The position numbers and the translations under genes are program-made. From assembly GCA_947561585.1 (NCBI GenBank), contig CANNZV010000511.1:330632-394631 (forward strand): 64,000 nt of DNA. The letters are read 5' to 3'. The DNA comes from Caprella mutica (taxonomy: Eukaryota; Arthropoda; Malacostraca; Amphipoda; Caprellidae). Of the stretch, positions 8,820-20,070 are shown piece after piece. The stretch's first letter is position 1, and the number at the start of each line of letters is the position of its first letter. The notes under the pieces were generated by a model, which saw only the letters and a list, made by a program, of their open reading frames with translations, made no database searches and was not told the origin of the DNA.

Positions 8820-11387
8820 TAAATTTTCATTGTTTGTTTTATGAAGGAAGCTATTTTGGATAACTCTCCATATTATCTCATTTCTCGTTCAAATAGACAT
8901 ATTGATCTCAATTATGAATATGAGGAATACCAATTCCTAATACTCTGTTGTTTATTACATAGTGTTAAGATAGTGCTTTCCGGAATTTTTTTGTCATGTT
9001 TTGTTTGTACTTTTTCTTCTCGCGTTTACATTTTTGTTAATTCATATTGTTGGAATGTTTCAAGTTTATTAATAAAAGGTATACCTATTTTCATATTCAT
9101 CATAATGAACTTAAAATTGAACAAGCAGTACGTTCGTTATTTTTTCTGTTAAAAGTCTAACTTATTTTTTCTTGTCTTATTCGTAGTTTTTGTTCACACG
9201 TTTTGTTTAATTAGCATTCATCTTCTGCATATGTTGGAATTTTTCAAGTCTATTATAAGGATTCATTTTCATATTTACCTGTAATGAACCTCATTTCGCA
9301 CCAGAAATACGGTCGTTTTTTAGTTTATTTAATGGATGACTATATTCAGGTGTTTTCCTTTTCAGTATGGGACATACAGTTAAACTTATAGTTTTTTACA
9401 ATAGGTGTGTCATATGTTAATGCCATATATCACTTTGAATATATATATCTAATTTTATATTGGAATTGATATGAATGGACATGGAAGTATAATATTGAAA
9501 ATCCTTTTATTAAGTTATTAACCTTATCATAGAAGAAAACGAATGATCGAAATATTGAGAATAATAATTGATACCTCAGAAGTAGTTTTCTTTCCATTAT
9601 ATCACTTAGGTGAGCCATCAGTAATCTCTTGGAGAGTATTATGCAAACAGTATAATGATTCAGTTGGCCGATAGTTTTTAATCAAGTTAACGTCTCATCG
9701 ACAGTGATGAGACGTATCATTTCAATATCGTAATATGTTTTGTGAAGAAAGAAATTGTACGATAATCTAATGTGGCAAAATAAGTTTGCAATAATCGTAC
9801 ACCATGTAAAACGTTACAAGTAAGAGGTGTTATTTATTCAACCAAACCCTATTTTAATAGAAAGTCACTAATTTTAATCTACTATTCATAAGCTTATTCT
9901 ATTTCTACACAGTCTATTATTTTTTATGGCAAAACTTTTAACGTCCATTTAAGTCGAATCAGAATTTTAATAAATGATATTCTAAGAATTATTTTAAATG
10001 TAAAAAGAGATGAAAATTTTACTCCTTTAATGCCAAACAACACAATGTATTTTGAACTTAAGATTCTTAAATTTGATGATGTATGTGATTATTTTCTATT
10101 ATCGTTTCTAAGGAAAGCACTTTTTTATGAACCAGATATTTTATTAATTTTATCCCATCCCATAACCATCATACAAGGTCACAAATTTGAACCTTCCTCC
10201 TATTAGATTAGAAAGTCAAAGAAATTTTACTATTTTTAGATCAATATAAGCTTTTAATAAACTGCCAGAATTTTTAAGACAACAAATGTCAAACTATGTT
10301 TAAAAAAGAAATATAAAGATTTATGTTTTAACCAATATAGAGAAATTTGAATACCGGTAACTTAGGTAGGTTTTTAATATTACTTGTGTATTATTTTTTA
10401 ATTTATAGATTCTATAAGCTTTTAGACTTTTTTAGAATCAACTGTATATACATATTATTTACAAATATTTTTATCTCAAAAGGTTTTTTTATATAAAAGA
10501 TTTTTAACTATGTATATGTATGTAACAGTTTCTCAATAAACGAAACAAAATGGTGTACTGAATGAATTTTTCATATTTAATATTGTTATTATAAAGTTTC
10601 TGATTCACATTTGTTTCTTAATTAACAAATATAATTCAGTTACGTACTGTACGGTAACTCTTTCGTACGTAAAGAGTGTCTACTGTACGAAAAACTTTTT
10701 AGAACTCTTTAGTGTACGATAATATAGAAAATGAACCTCAATTTCATACTGCTACAAATTACAATTGACTGTCTCATTTCGGTCATGACAATGATTTTCA
10801 GATAGCGGCAACTATTACAAATCCGCGCTTTATTAATTCTTTCGTATAGTGCTATACATTATTCCCGTGTGACGTTTAGAATCATTGCTCCCGAAAATGT
10901 ACGATATTTGCATATATACCCTAGATAAATATATTGTAATCACTAGCACAATCAAGTACTCTCACAATAAAATAACTATATTAATTTTATCATATTATGT
11001 AAATCATTAAGTTTTTAATCTACCTATAATATAATTAAATTTTTCCTGTTAGATTAAGTTCCCATGTCCCTAGTGTTTAATAATTTACTTATCTGTGTTG
11101 TTAGAAATATAAACATACCTAGCTATCAAACGATAGAGTGTAATAACCAAACCAGGAATCATGTTTTTATTTATATTTCTTAATCGTAAACATTTAACGG
11201 TAAATAAGTAATTAAATATTTATTATAGTTATTTGTAATATTTCTGCAATTTATAATTATAATATATAATTTAACATTTTTAATATAAGAAGATAGTTGA
11301 GTAGAATCTACTTTAGCAATGGATACAGTCAGCGGAAGAATATTCTCCTCTTTTCTAATAAGCGAGTACCTACCTACCAACTGGGGT
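8820..11387. other. AT-rich stretch; one small hairpin
   Basis: No convincing gene or element ends are seen. A short perfect inverted repeat at 9690-9715 (ACGTCTCATC, 6-nt loop, GATGAGACGT) could be a degenerate mini-element. Small open frames here are AT-rich and lack protein-like features. Confidence 0.4.
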
Positions 11388-11497
11388 AAGTTCTGAGTTA
11401 TCGATGGTTCTACATTTTCTATTTAATTTGAAGTTAGATTATATATAGTTTTTAATATCTGATCGAAAATGTGAAACCGTTCTATAACTCAGAACTT
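11388..11497. mobile_element. Short MITE, AAGTTCTGAGTTAT ends
   Basis: About 110 bp with imperfect terminal inverted repeats of about 30 bp: AAGTTCTGAGTTATCGATGG on the left and the complement of AAGTTCTGAGTTATAGAACG on the right, both continuing into CACATTTTC or ACATTTTC. The ends resemble those of the larger MITE at 61031-61262 (GGGTAAGTTA, then ATTATCGGTC), so the two are probably one family. Confidence 0.65.
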
Positions 11498-12120
11498 TCG
11501 TTATAGACTATTTAATAACATATTTAGAGCCTGTAGCTATATGTGATTTATCAATTTATTTAGTTTTTCTATCTGTGTTGTTAATCTCTCCTTTATAATA
11601 AATTAATCCAAGCCAATTAGTCAACTTGTCTAATAACTTTTTTCATTTAAAAATATATATTTATTCCATTGACTTAGGAATAAAGTTTCAAAGTGGAGTT
11701 TAGTTATTCCACGGATCATCAGTAAGGGGATTTTAAACAATAGCAACCTTATGAAAGAATGACTTAATGTATTCTTTTGAAAATGAAGAATATTCTAATG
11801 GAAGTGCCTCTAATTTATTAAGAATATCTAACTACGTAGTTTGATATTATTTTTAGCTAGCCATATTAAATAGGAGATGTGAATTGTCAGGGTTCGATTT
11901 TTCAATGATAATTAGTTTGAATGAAAGAATATTGTAATTATTTAGATTTCTGTTTAAGACTTTCGAAGAGAATAGTTAGTTCTTCGAGCGTACATTTATA
12001 TAAACTGTATGATCTACGATGTAGCGAAACTTATCTTTGCATTTTTTTATATTTTTACATTCATATTAAATGTCATTAGTATTTCATCAGAATAACCTTT
12101 CATTTCGTGTGATAGAAAGC

Positions 12121-12185
12121 AGGGCTGTGGAGTGGGAGTCAAAGCTTTTTTTGGTGGAGTCGCAGTCAGAGTCAGGAGTCGAAAA
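12121..12185. mobile_element. hAT-like terminal fragment, CAGGGCTGTGGAG
   Basis: CAGGGCTGTGGAGTGGGAGTC followed by degenerate repeats of GGAGTC (GGAGTCGCAGTCAGAGTC) resembles a widespread arthropod DNA-transposon terminus. Only one end is recognisable. The assignment is from memory of similar termini and is tentative. Confidence 0.45.
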
Positions 12186-12303
12186 TTTGTAGATACATTT
12201 CATTTGTTGTTCATCATGTTAAATATCTTATAAGAACTAATAACTGCTCATAACTATCAATTAAATCATTATTTATTGTCGAAACAGTAAACACTCAACT
12301 TTT

Positions 12304-12590
12304 GGGTGTAGGTCATAAGCCTCCCCCCGGTCACGAGCCCCCCATGTTTTTTAATCCTTATTTACCTATATTATTCATCCTTATTGACACTTTTGTAGTT
12401 TATTACCGATTAAACATAAAATATATGTATATCGGGGGGCGTGCCGCCCCCCGAACCCCCCTGCCAGGTCATTAAACAATCATGAAGTGTACAGTACAAC
12501 AAACTACATTAGTAACTCTCAGTTATTTCTATCTTAGTAGTTCTTCATTTGCTTAACTAGGTAAATAAAGATTAAAAAACAGGGCTTATA
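12304..12590 (-). mobile_element. G-rich hairpin foldback element, copy 1
   Basis: Starts GGGTGTAGGTCATAAG, continues through two GGTCA-GAGCCCC-type units and GTTTTTTAATCCTTATT, and holds the perfect hairpin CGGGGGGC-GTGCC-GCCCCCCG near 12434-12454. It ends AAAAAACAGGGCTTAT with the right array almost lost. The orientation is reversed relative to the copies at 13077 and 40729. There are no ORFs. Confidence 0.75.
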
Positions 12591-12745
12591 TGGCTGAATC
12601 AACAACCATTGTCAAAAATTGCTATGTCTGTGGAGATGATTTCAAGATGGCAATTCACCAAAATTTTGACTCCATTCAAAACTCAGTTGAGGTCTCGCCT
12701 CAACATTGATTTGTTACTTTTTCAGTTCTATCATTGGTAACTATT

Positions 12746-14037
12746 AAGCCGGGTTTCCACTGGGGCAACACGCAGCATGTTACATTGCCGCAGGGGCAAA
12801 ATGTATTTCAACCAGTTCAACATAAGGCAACGTGTAGCATGCGGCTGCGTATCATGCTGCATGTGGTTACACGTTGCCTGCCGCAAGCGGCAAGATCAAG
12901 CTTGTTGCTTAGCGTTGAACGGCTTCCCACCACCGATGGGAAGGATTTTTGTTGCCGGCAACGAAGAGAAATTTGTATAGTATTGATTACAAAATATTAC
13001 ATTAGTTATGCCAAATAATGTTGTTTAAAATTTTAGATTAGAAAATGGTCAATGACATACTACAGTATTTGTGAATGGGGTACGGTCAAGAGCCCCCCGG
13101 TCACGAGCCCCCCCCCCCCCGGTCATGAGCCCCCCTAGGTCATAAGCCCCCTTAGGTCATAAGCCCCCCGGTCACGAGCCCCCCCTCCCTGTTTTTTTAA
13201 TCCTTATTTACCTAGTTAAACAAATGAAGAACTACTTAGATAGAAATAACTGAGAGTTGCTAATGTAGTTTGTTGTATCCGCTAGATTGTTGTACTGCAA
13301 ACTTCATGATTGTTTAATGACCTGGCAGGGAGGTTCGGGGGGCGGCATGCCCCCCGATATACATATATTTCATGTCTAATCAGTAATGAACTACAAAAGT
13401 GTCAATAAGGATTAAATAATATAGGTGAATAAGGATTTAAAAACAGGGGGGCTCGTGACCGGGGGGGCTTATGACCTAGGGGGGCTCATGACCGGGGTAC
13501 CCCGGCTTATGACCTACACCCTTTGCGAATATAGGTACAAACGTAAGTAAGAGATTATTCATAGTCACAGTATGAAGTATAAATAACACAGAATTATTTA
13601 AACAACTTGATGAGGTGAATAATACAATTGGATCTTTGTATTTATACATTTATATCATCATTTAGAGAAAAATCTTATAAATAAATATATGTAAAATTCA
13701 ATATATAAAAAAATTATATTGTTAATAATACATTTAAATTATAACATTATTTATTTAACAAAATAAAAAGGCCTGGTACAAATGGAGATCTCTTGTTTAT
13801 TTTATAATAATTCACTATCTTCACAGGAGTATTTTTCTGAAACCTCTATTGATATGCGCTCAAAGTTTGGAATCTGGTTTCGCTTTTGTTGAACTGATTG
13901 AGTGGGTTTTGCGGAAAGCAACAGAGCACGCAGCATGCTTCAGCATCGAAGGTGTTGCCTTTCTGCATGCTTCGTGTCTCTTTATTGAAAGTCGCATGCT
14001 ACATGTTGCTTGTGTTGCCTCAATGGAAACCCGGCTT
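12746..14037. mobile_element. PIF/Harbinger-like element, AAGCCGGGTTTCCACTG ends
   Basis: AAGCCGGGTTTCCACTGGGG at the left is mirrored by CAATGGAAACCCGGCTT at the right, each followed inward by GCAACA/GCATGC-rich subterminal repeats (GCAACACGCAGCATG; GCATGCTACATGTTGC). The interior is interrupted by the foldback element at 13077-13521 and shows no transposase. TIRs of this type are typical of PIF/Harbinger MITEs; this is a family-level inference. The flanking duplication is obscured by an abutting MITE at 14038. Confidence 0.6.
13077..13521 (+). mobile_element. G-rich hairpin foldback element, copy 2, 9-bp TSD
   Basis: Left end GGGGTACGGTCAAGAG and right end complement GGGTGTAGGTCATAAG, each made of direct repeats of a GGTCA(T/C)(A/G)AGCCCCCC unit and continuing into CCCTGTTTTTTTAATCC. 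The core holds a perfect hairpin at about 13336-13356 (stem CGGGGGGC, loop GGCAT). Flanks are TTTGTGAAT and TTTGCGAAT, a 9-bp duplication with one mismatch. It has no ORFs and sits inside the Harbinger-like element. Confidence 0.8.
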
Positions 14038-14155
14038 CAGGGTTGTGACGATATATGATTAAAATCATAGATTCTGAAAATGTTCTAGACTGATTGAATT
14101 TTCATATGATATTCTTAAGATCTATGATTTAAAACGTATATTGTCACAACCCTAG
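14038..14155. mobile_element. 118-bp MITE, CTAGGGTTGTGACAATAT ends
   Basis: CAGGGTTGTGACGATATATG on the left is mirrored by the complement of CTAGGGTTGTGACAATATAC on the right. The arms continue to ATCATAGAT, so nearly the whole element folds back. It begins exactly at the end of the Harbinger-like element. Relatives are at 18505 and 50561 and within the GACAATTGGGCCC elements. Confidence 0.8.
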
Positions 14156-14382
14156 TAATTATCTTATAAAATTATTTAATTTGAATTATACTTTCATAAA
14201 GTTGTAAATAAATTTAATATATTTTTTTAGTTAATATACAAATACCACATAGTAAAGTAAACAGTAGTAAATTTTCCCGTTCATGACGTCACGCACCACC
14301 AGTCTCTTCTGCAACGCTATTGGTCAGTTTAAAAAAGATGTCTCCCATATGAGACTGGTCTATTCCTGGTCTCCCCTAATCC

Positions 14383-14475
14383 TTAAGCCGGGTTTCCACT
14401 GAGGCAACACAGGCTACATGTAGCATGCGACTTTCAACAAAGAGACACGAAGCATGCAGAAAGGCAACATGACAG
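14383..14475 (+). mobile_element. Terminal fragment of the Harbinger-like family
   Basis: TTAAGCCGGGTTTCCACTGA and the next 75 bp (GCATGCGACTTTCAACAAAG, then AGACACGAAGCATGC) match the complement of 13945-14035 almost exactly. Then the similarity stops. It is a truncated second copy with only one end. Confidence 0.7.
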
Positions 14476-14665
14476 TTAATTTAGGATTCTCTCTGCTACA
14501 GAATACAAGAGAATTATTTAATTTGCTGTATTTATTATAAAGATGCATTATATTAATGCTAATAATGGATAAGGGTATGGTAAATAAGCAAATGTCCAAG
14601 TAGTAGCTATGTCCAAGTGTATTTATAATGAGCTGTCGTCCTGAAGCCTCTTCTTCTGTTTGTAT

Positions 14666-17073
14666 TCAGTCCCCTTTTTGTTGAGCTGCGGGAAAAAGTA
14701 GGGTAAATGTTTAAACGCATATCACCTGTATTTTATAATCACTAATTAAAAAATTCATGAAGTTAACTAACTTTTGTGGTTATTGAAAGACCATTAGCTA
14801 CTATTTAATTAAATTTTGATATAATAGTCTGAATAAGCTGGATTCATAGTTACATTTGTTTATCATTGAAGTAAGTTTAAAATATAGTTTACTTACACAA
14901 TTCTTGTGAGGTGTGAACAGTTATCTCATTTAGGTCTGCCTCAGTTCTTCCTGTGGAAATAATTGTAATTTTATTTTATTGAAGTTAAAAATATTAAGGT
15001 AGCTAATGTAATCAATGGATCAGACCTAGTTGATTTATTGTTCAATTGAGAATTGTATCAATAAATTAATTATTCTATGGGTGGCTTTAAAACTAGTTAT
15101 GTATCAGTTTTCAATATTATGATAAAATTATTGTGTGCATTTAATTTTTAAGACAAATTACTAGAGACTAGTTAATTATGCTTACCGCTCTCTTTGCGTG
15201 GCCTCTTTGGAGGTGGAGTAGGTTGTACTTGTGGCTCTGAAAATAAGGATAGAAAATTAACCGTTTTTTTATTAATATTTGCAGAAAATGTGGGAAGTTA
15301 TCTATCAGAATTTAATGGAGATCCAGAGAAACAGATATGAACAACTTAATTCATTTCACATAAGGTTATGTAGTTTCCTGCCTCGTACATTAGCTACTTC
15401 TGCATCCACTTCACCTAGAGTGAATCCGTGGTCTAAGAGAGAGAGAGAGAGATAATTGTTATTAGCATTAGAAATAGTTAGGATAAAAGAACAGTTGTGA
15501 GTTCATCCTTCTGTTAAAAATAAGGTACAATTTCACTCACCAGGGGATGATAGCGCCCTCTCTGGACGAAGTGAAACCGAATGAATGACCTCGTTGGCTG
15601 CACCTTGTTCGGAAAATACATATAAACTTTTGAAATCGATCAAAAGTGAGTATTTCAATAATTAGTGATTTATAACCCTGATCTAAATTTGGAACTTTTA
15701 TCAAATTGTGAACAAAGAGAAACTTACCACCAGATGCAAAATGGTAGATTATGCCCCTTGCTAGGGCATCCATAGATACCATCGCAGTTGTTGGTTCCGG
15801 ATTTACAGCGGCGATCTGCTGGGAAATTTTGTTTATTTCTAGGCCAAATTGTAGCCAAATAGCCGCAATGTGTGGCTCATTCTTATTTTCTGCCCCAGTG
15901 GCACTCTTGTACCTTTTTAGCCTAGAATAGGATGTTTAAAGTTAAGTAAAGATGTGGTAACAAAGGGCATGTGTTTATGTTTAATAAACAACTACGAAAC
16001 TTACCATCCGGCCACGTAAAACTCTATGTTCTTTTCCTTTGTTTGAATGAATAGTAGGGGTAAATCCTTTTTTACACACCTAAGACTGCCCTTCTGTTCC
16101 TGCAATTGAAAAATTGTAATTGGTACAACAATTCTTACTTTATATTAAAAAAAAAATTTGAAGATACTTACAGTAAGGATGCAATTTTCGATGAACAATT
16201 GTCCAAACGAAACAGATTTGTGTGAAATCTGGATCCCTAACCTCTCCACCGTCAAGTTGGCCATGAGGCTTCGAGGCCCCTTGACGGTGGAGACGCCGAC
16301 ACTGGGGCATCTCTCCTCCTCCCCGTGCTGCCCGTCACAAAAATTGTGACGGCAGTTTGTTACAAGGGTGGAGCGGTCCACTGTCAGCGAGGTCTGTTTG
16401 AGTAAAATATTAATTAATGCCTAAAATTGAGCAATGAAATAAACATTGTGCATACAGAAGGGTACTTTATATATGGAAAATAGTTACCTTAAACAGAAAG
16501 GACTATCTGGAGTGAAGTCTGTGATAAGGGTTTCCGCACCGCTGCCTGCCATCTCAATTGGGAGGAGAGAGTCGTCTGTTTTTATCATGTCGACGCCTTT
16601 AAGATAAAAAAAAAATGTTACAACTTAAAATTGAGAAATGAAATATTTTAATTAAGTTTGTGACACAGTTTGTGTTAAGTTTTAATGACATAAAAGTCTT
16701 TCTTGGTTGGGAGCTCTCTGTTAAAGGAAGAAAATACATTAATGTCTATACGTTTGATTGATAGTAAAACTATAGTATTGAAATTGAACTTACCGAAAGA
16801 AAAACAGTCTGTCATATGTTGACATAGTAGTTTTATTGTTTTTAAAAAACATAATTTTTTTTTCGGCCTTTGGTATTTTAACCCTGAGTAGTATGACATA
16901 AATCATAAATCTAAGTAATGAGTACTAACCTCGATGTAAGTGTCGCTTTTTACAGTCATCTGCGACAATTTGGTGAGGGTTGTGGCGATTCCTTCATTTT
17001 TAATAAGGGCAAGAGCCTTCACATAGTTCTGATCCTTTAAATATTCTTCGATTGTGTAATCGTCATCGGTCAT
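14666..17073 (-). CDS. Unrecognised multi-exon gene (about 10 small exons)
   Basis: Exon-like blocks with GT-AG borders read on the minus strand: 16930-17073 (ATG start, MTDDDYTIEEYLKD, 48 codons), 16488-16596, 16172-16393, 16015-16099, 15728-15921, 15541-15626, an 18-nt block 15415-15432, 15186-15236, 14897-14950, and 14666-14685 with TGA. The 16393-to-15728 series is in phase throughout (CPSVGVSTVKGPR; IEFYVAGW; PHIAAIWLQFG). The 15626-to-14666 series is also in phase (LYVFSEQGAANEV; TPPPKRPRKES, a likely nuclear localisation signal). Junctions exon 1-2, 2-3 and 5-6 do not join in phase in my reading. Either further tiny exons exist (a candidate 15-nt block near 16801 has a strong GTAAG donor) or the gene is damaged. 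No known domain is recognised. Introns are about 60-330 bp; one acceptor tract is a CT repeat at 15433-15451. Function unknown, nuclear location inferred. Confidence 0.6.
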
Positions 17074-17305
17074 CTGAAAATATTGAGCTATTAGAAATTG
17101 CGAAAAACTAGCGAGTAAACTGTACAATACATACATTGAGAATATTCAATACAAAGACTATCTGCATTCAATAGACAGACTAGTGACTAAAGTGAATTCT
17201 ATAAAGATAAATTAAAACGTTATTGGACATTAATTCAATTGTAGTTAATTGATTCAATATTAGGTTAGAGCTGTGTCAGCTTAATAATTATTAAATGAAT
17301 CTTAA

Positions 17306-18154
17306 GGGCACCGTTCCCAGATTTTGAAAAGTTTTTTTTATTATTGAAGCTAAGGTTGTGAAACTTTGTTCACATATATGAAATGAATTCTAAGTTGTTT
17401 TTGTTTCTTGACATTTTTTCGATTCGACCCATAGAAAACGAGTTATTCGAATTTCGAACAAATTTCGAACGGTGTGTAAATTAATAAATGGATACTACAA
17501 TTTTGTTGCTATGACATTATGTTTTTTTGCATTCGATTCTCCACAAGATTCTCTACAAACTGTGGAAGCGTTTTTTTGATTTTTCGAATTGGTTTCCGAA
17601 TTATTGAAATTCTTAGTGGAAATTTTTTTTTGAAAAAATATAAATTTCAAAATTCAATATTTTGAAAAATAATTCAAAAATTGAATAAAACTCTTCTAGA
17701 GTTTGTAGAGAATTTCGGGAAGAATCGAATCCAAAAAATCGCAATGCCGTAGCTTCAAAATTGTAAACACCTTAGGCTTTTTGAATTACAAGATTTTTAG
17801 ATCTCTGAACTAAAAGAAAATCCCATTCAAAATTTGATAGTCTGACACGCTGCATACGACTCCTGTGAAGGTTTGCGGGTAACTGAGGAGCATACCTTGG
17901 TGTGCATCTGATTAGTGGCACGTTATATACCAGATATAGCGAGATAATTAATTATTACGAATTATAATTGGCTGAGAGTTGGTTTTTAGAGTATATATTG
18001 ACTCCCTACACCCCGGTCCCCTTCCTCCCTCTTCCCAGGGGGTTAGAGTAACATGAGAGCTCTGATATTTTGCACACACTATAAGAAGGTTAAAAAGCAA
18101 CTATTTACATAATTCTTTTCTTTAACTTTTCCATTTTTCCCGGGAACGGTCCCC
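17306..18154. mobile_element. 849-bp TIR element next to TTAA, GGGCACCGTTCCC ends
   Basis: GGGCACCGTTCCCAGATTTT on the left is mirrored by the complement of GGGGACCGTTCCCGGGAAAA, and both arms continue to GAAAAGTT. The left flank is TTAA (17302-17305) and the right flank is TCAA (18155-18158). That suggests a TTAA duplication with one substitution, as in piggyBac-related elements. The interior is AT-rich, repetitive (TTCGAA, AATTTCGAAC) and non-coding. Confidence 0.7.
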
Positions 18155-18504
18155 TCAAGTTTAAAGAATTACTTAAAGCATTTTTGCAGATACATGTAAT
18201 GTTTCAGAGGTTGGCAAACTAAAAGATAATTTTAGAGCACTATTTGAAAAGAAAATTGAGCCAAGCCAATTTTGAGTCAGTTGTGTGAAGATTTCAAGTT
18301 AAAATGAACATTGGAACTTATTAAAATTTTAAGCCTATTTCATATACCTGAGATTTGACCATTTGAAATGTAAGCCAACCAATTGGCTTTAACCGACATA
18401 CTCTGTAACATGCTGCACATAGCATTTTGAAATGCTAAAAAATGTAAATTGAATATATATCATAAATCTAGTAGATCGATAAGTACTCTAAAATTAAGAA
18501 ATAA

Positions 18505-18658
18505 CTAGGGTTGTGACAATATGCGTTTAGAATTATAGATCTCGAAAATATTATATATAATATAAAATAGCGGTATATAGTATTAAACACCATTTCAGGT
18601 CTTTTCTTTTATAAAATTTTCAGGATCTATGATTTTAAGCGCATATTGTCACAACACT
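18505..18658. mobile_element. 154-bp MITE, CTAGGGTTGTGACAATATGC ends
   Basis: CTAGGGTTGTGACAATATGC on the left and GCGCATATTGTCACAACACTA on the right form terminal inverted repeats. They continue inward as TTAGAATTATAGATC and GGATCTATGATTTTAA. Same family as 14038-14155, with a longer AT-rich middle. Confidence 0.8.
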
Positions 18659-19030
18659 ATACATAACACTTTTAAGTGATGTTCATACAAAATTCTATTA
18701 GTTAGCTATTTGAACAATTTAAAATTAAAAGTACAAAATTTTATTTTCTAGAAAGTGTAGTAAATATACCAGGCTACAAATTCACGTTTGTTTCAAGCGA
18801 ATCGAATCATTATTGAAGGAGAAGCAATTTTAGATACAAAATCGGACGAAATCTGAAGTCCAAACGATATTTTATTATATTCTCACAATTAAAATTTATT
18901 TTAAAATTAAGATTATCAGAAAGTGTGGCAAATATATAGTCCTGTCCCTATTTAATAGTGAATGGTATTACTACAATGTTAATTTAATGATTAACATGTA
19001 ATAGATTTTAAGCTATATACGAGGTTAAAT

Positions 19031-19259
19031 TTTGAACCCCTTTCGCTCCTAAAGGCCGGATTTTTTTAGAGTTTAGCAAGTAATTTGCGGTACACTAACA
19101 AGCTGCAGTCTCTAATTGCAGAAATATATAAAAAATAATTAATTGAAACTAACTAATTAAATAAAAACACTACATTCTGTTTATAGTGATCCTAAATTAG
19201 TTAGAATGGGATACAATTACATGTTTACTGGAGAAACCGTCAGGAGCAAAAGGTTCAAA
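19031..19259. mobile_element. 229-bp MITE, TTTGAACC ends
   Basis: TTTGAACCCCTTTCGCTCCT at the left is mirrored by the complement of TTTGAACCTTTTGCTCCTGA at the right, an inverted repeat of about 25 bp. The middle is AT-rich and non-coding. Confidence 0.65.
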
Positions 19260-19394
19260 TACTGTAAATTACTTATTTAATTAAATTTAATAAATACTCA
19301 TTTACTTTTTAAAACTAATAATAAATCAGTCTATGCTATTGTACTTCCCAGGTAACACTCAATCTTCCCAGAAGATTCCTGGAACGTTCCCTGA

Positions 19395-20070
19395 ATGTTC
19401 CACTGGAATGTTCCTTTTCCGACACATTCCAGGAATATTCCAATGGAATATTTAAAAAAATTCCCTTTGGAACATTCCCTGAAGACTCCATTGGAACATT
19501 CCATGAAGTCTCAATCGGAACATTCCACTAAGACTCCATTGGAACATTCCATGAACACTCCATTGGAACATTCCATGAAGACTCCATTGGAACATTCCAT
19601 GAAGACTCCATTGGAACATTCCATGAAGACTCCATTGGAACATTCCATGAAGTCTCAATCGGAACATTCCACTAAGACTCCATTGGAACATTCCATGAAC
19701 ACTCCATTGGAACATTCCATGAAGACTCCATTGGAACATTCCATGAAGACTCCATTGGAACATTCCATGAAGACTCCATTGGAACATTCCATGAAGACTC
19801 CATTGGAACATTCCACAAAGACTCCATTGGAACATTGCCTGAACACTCCATTGGAACATTCTCTGAAGACTCCATTGGAACATTCCCTGAAGGCTCCTTT
19901 GGAACATTCCCTGAAGACTCCTTTGGAACATTCCCTGAAGACTCCACTAGAAGACTGTCAGAAGACTCCACTGGAACACTGTTAGAAGACTACTGGAAGA
20001 CTGTCAGAAAACTACACTGGAAGACTGTCAGAAGACTCCACTGGAAGACTGTCAGAAGACTCCTATTACT
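19395..20070. repeat. 24-bp minisatellite
   Basis: More than 20 units of about 24 bp centred on CCATTGGAACATTCCATGAA, grading at the right into ACTGTCAGAAGACTCCACTGG variants. As 24 is a multiple of three, frames on both strands stay open: (MKTPLEHS)n forward and MFQWSLHG-like in reverse. The long frames are therefore shadows of the repeat, not evidence of a gene. A 55-bp relic of the same repeat lies at 20901-20955. Most units contain TTCNNNGAA. Confidence 0.92.

Noticed and set aside
8841..9152. 103-codon hydrophobic frame
   Set aside because: AT-rich composition and no signal peptide or domain; likely chance.
15433..15451. GA/CT microsatellite as an independent feature
   Set aside because: It is more simply the pyrimidine tract of a splice acceptor in the minus-strand gene.
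19395..19985. 196-codon frame encoding (MKTPLEHS)n and its reverse-strand partners
   Set aside because: The 24-bp unit keeps all phases open on both strands; no start context, splice sites or non-repetitive coding sequence support a gene.
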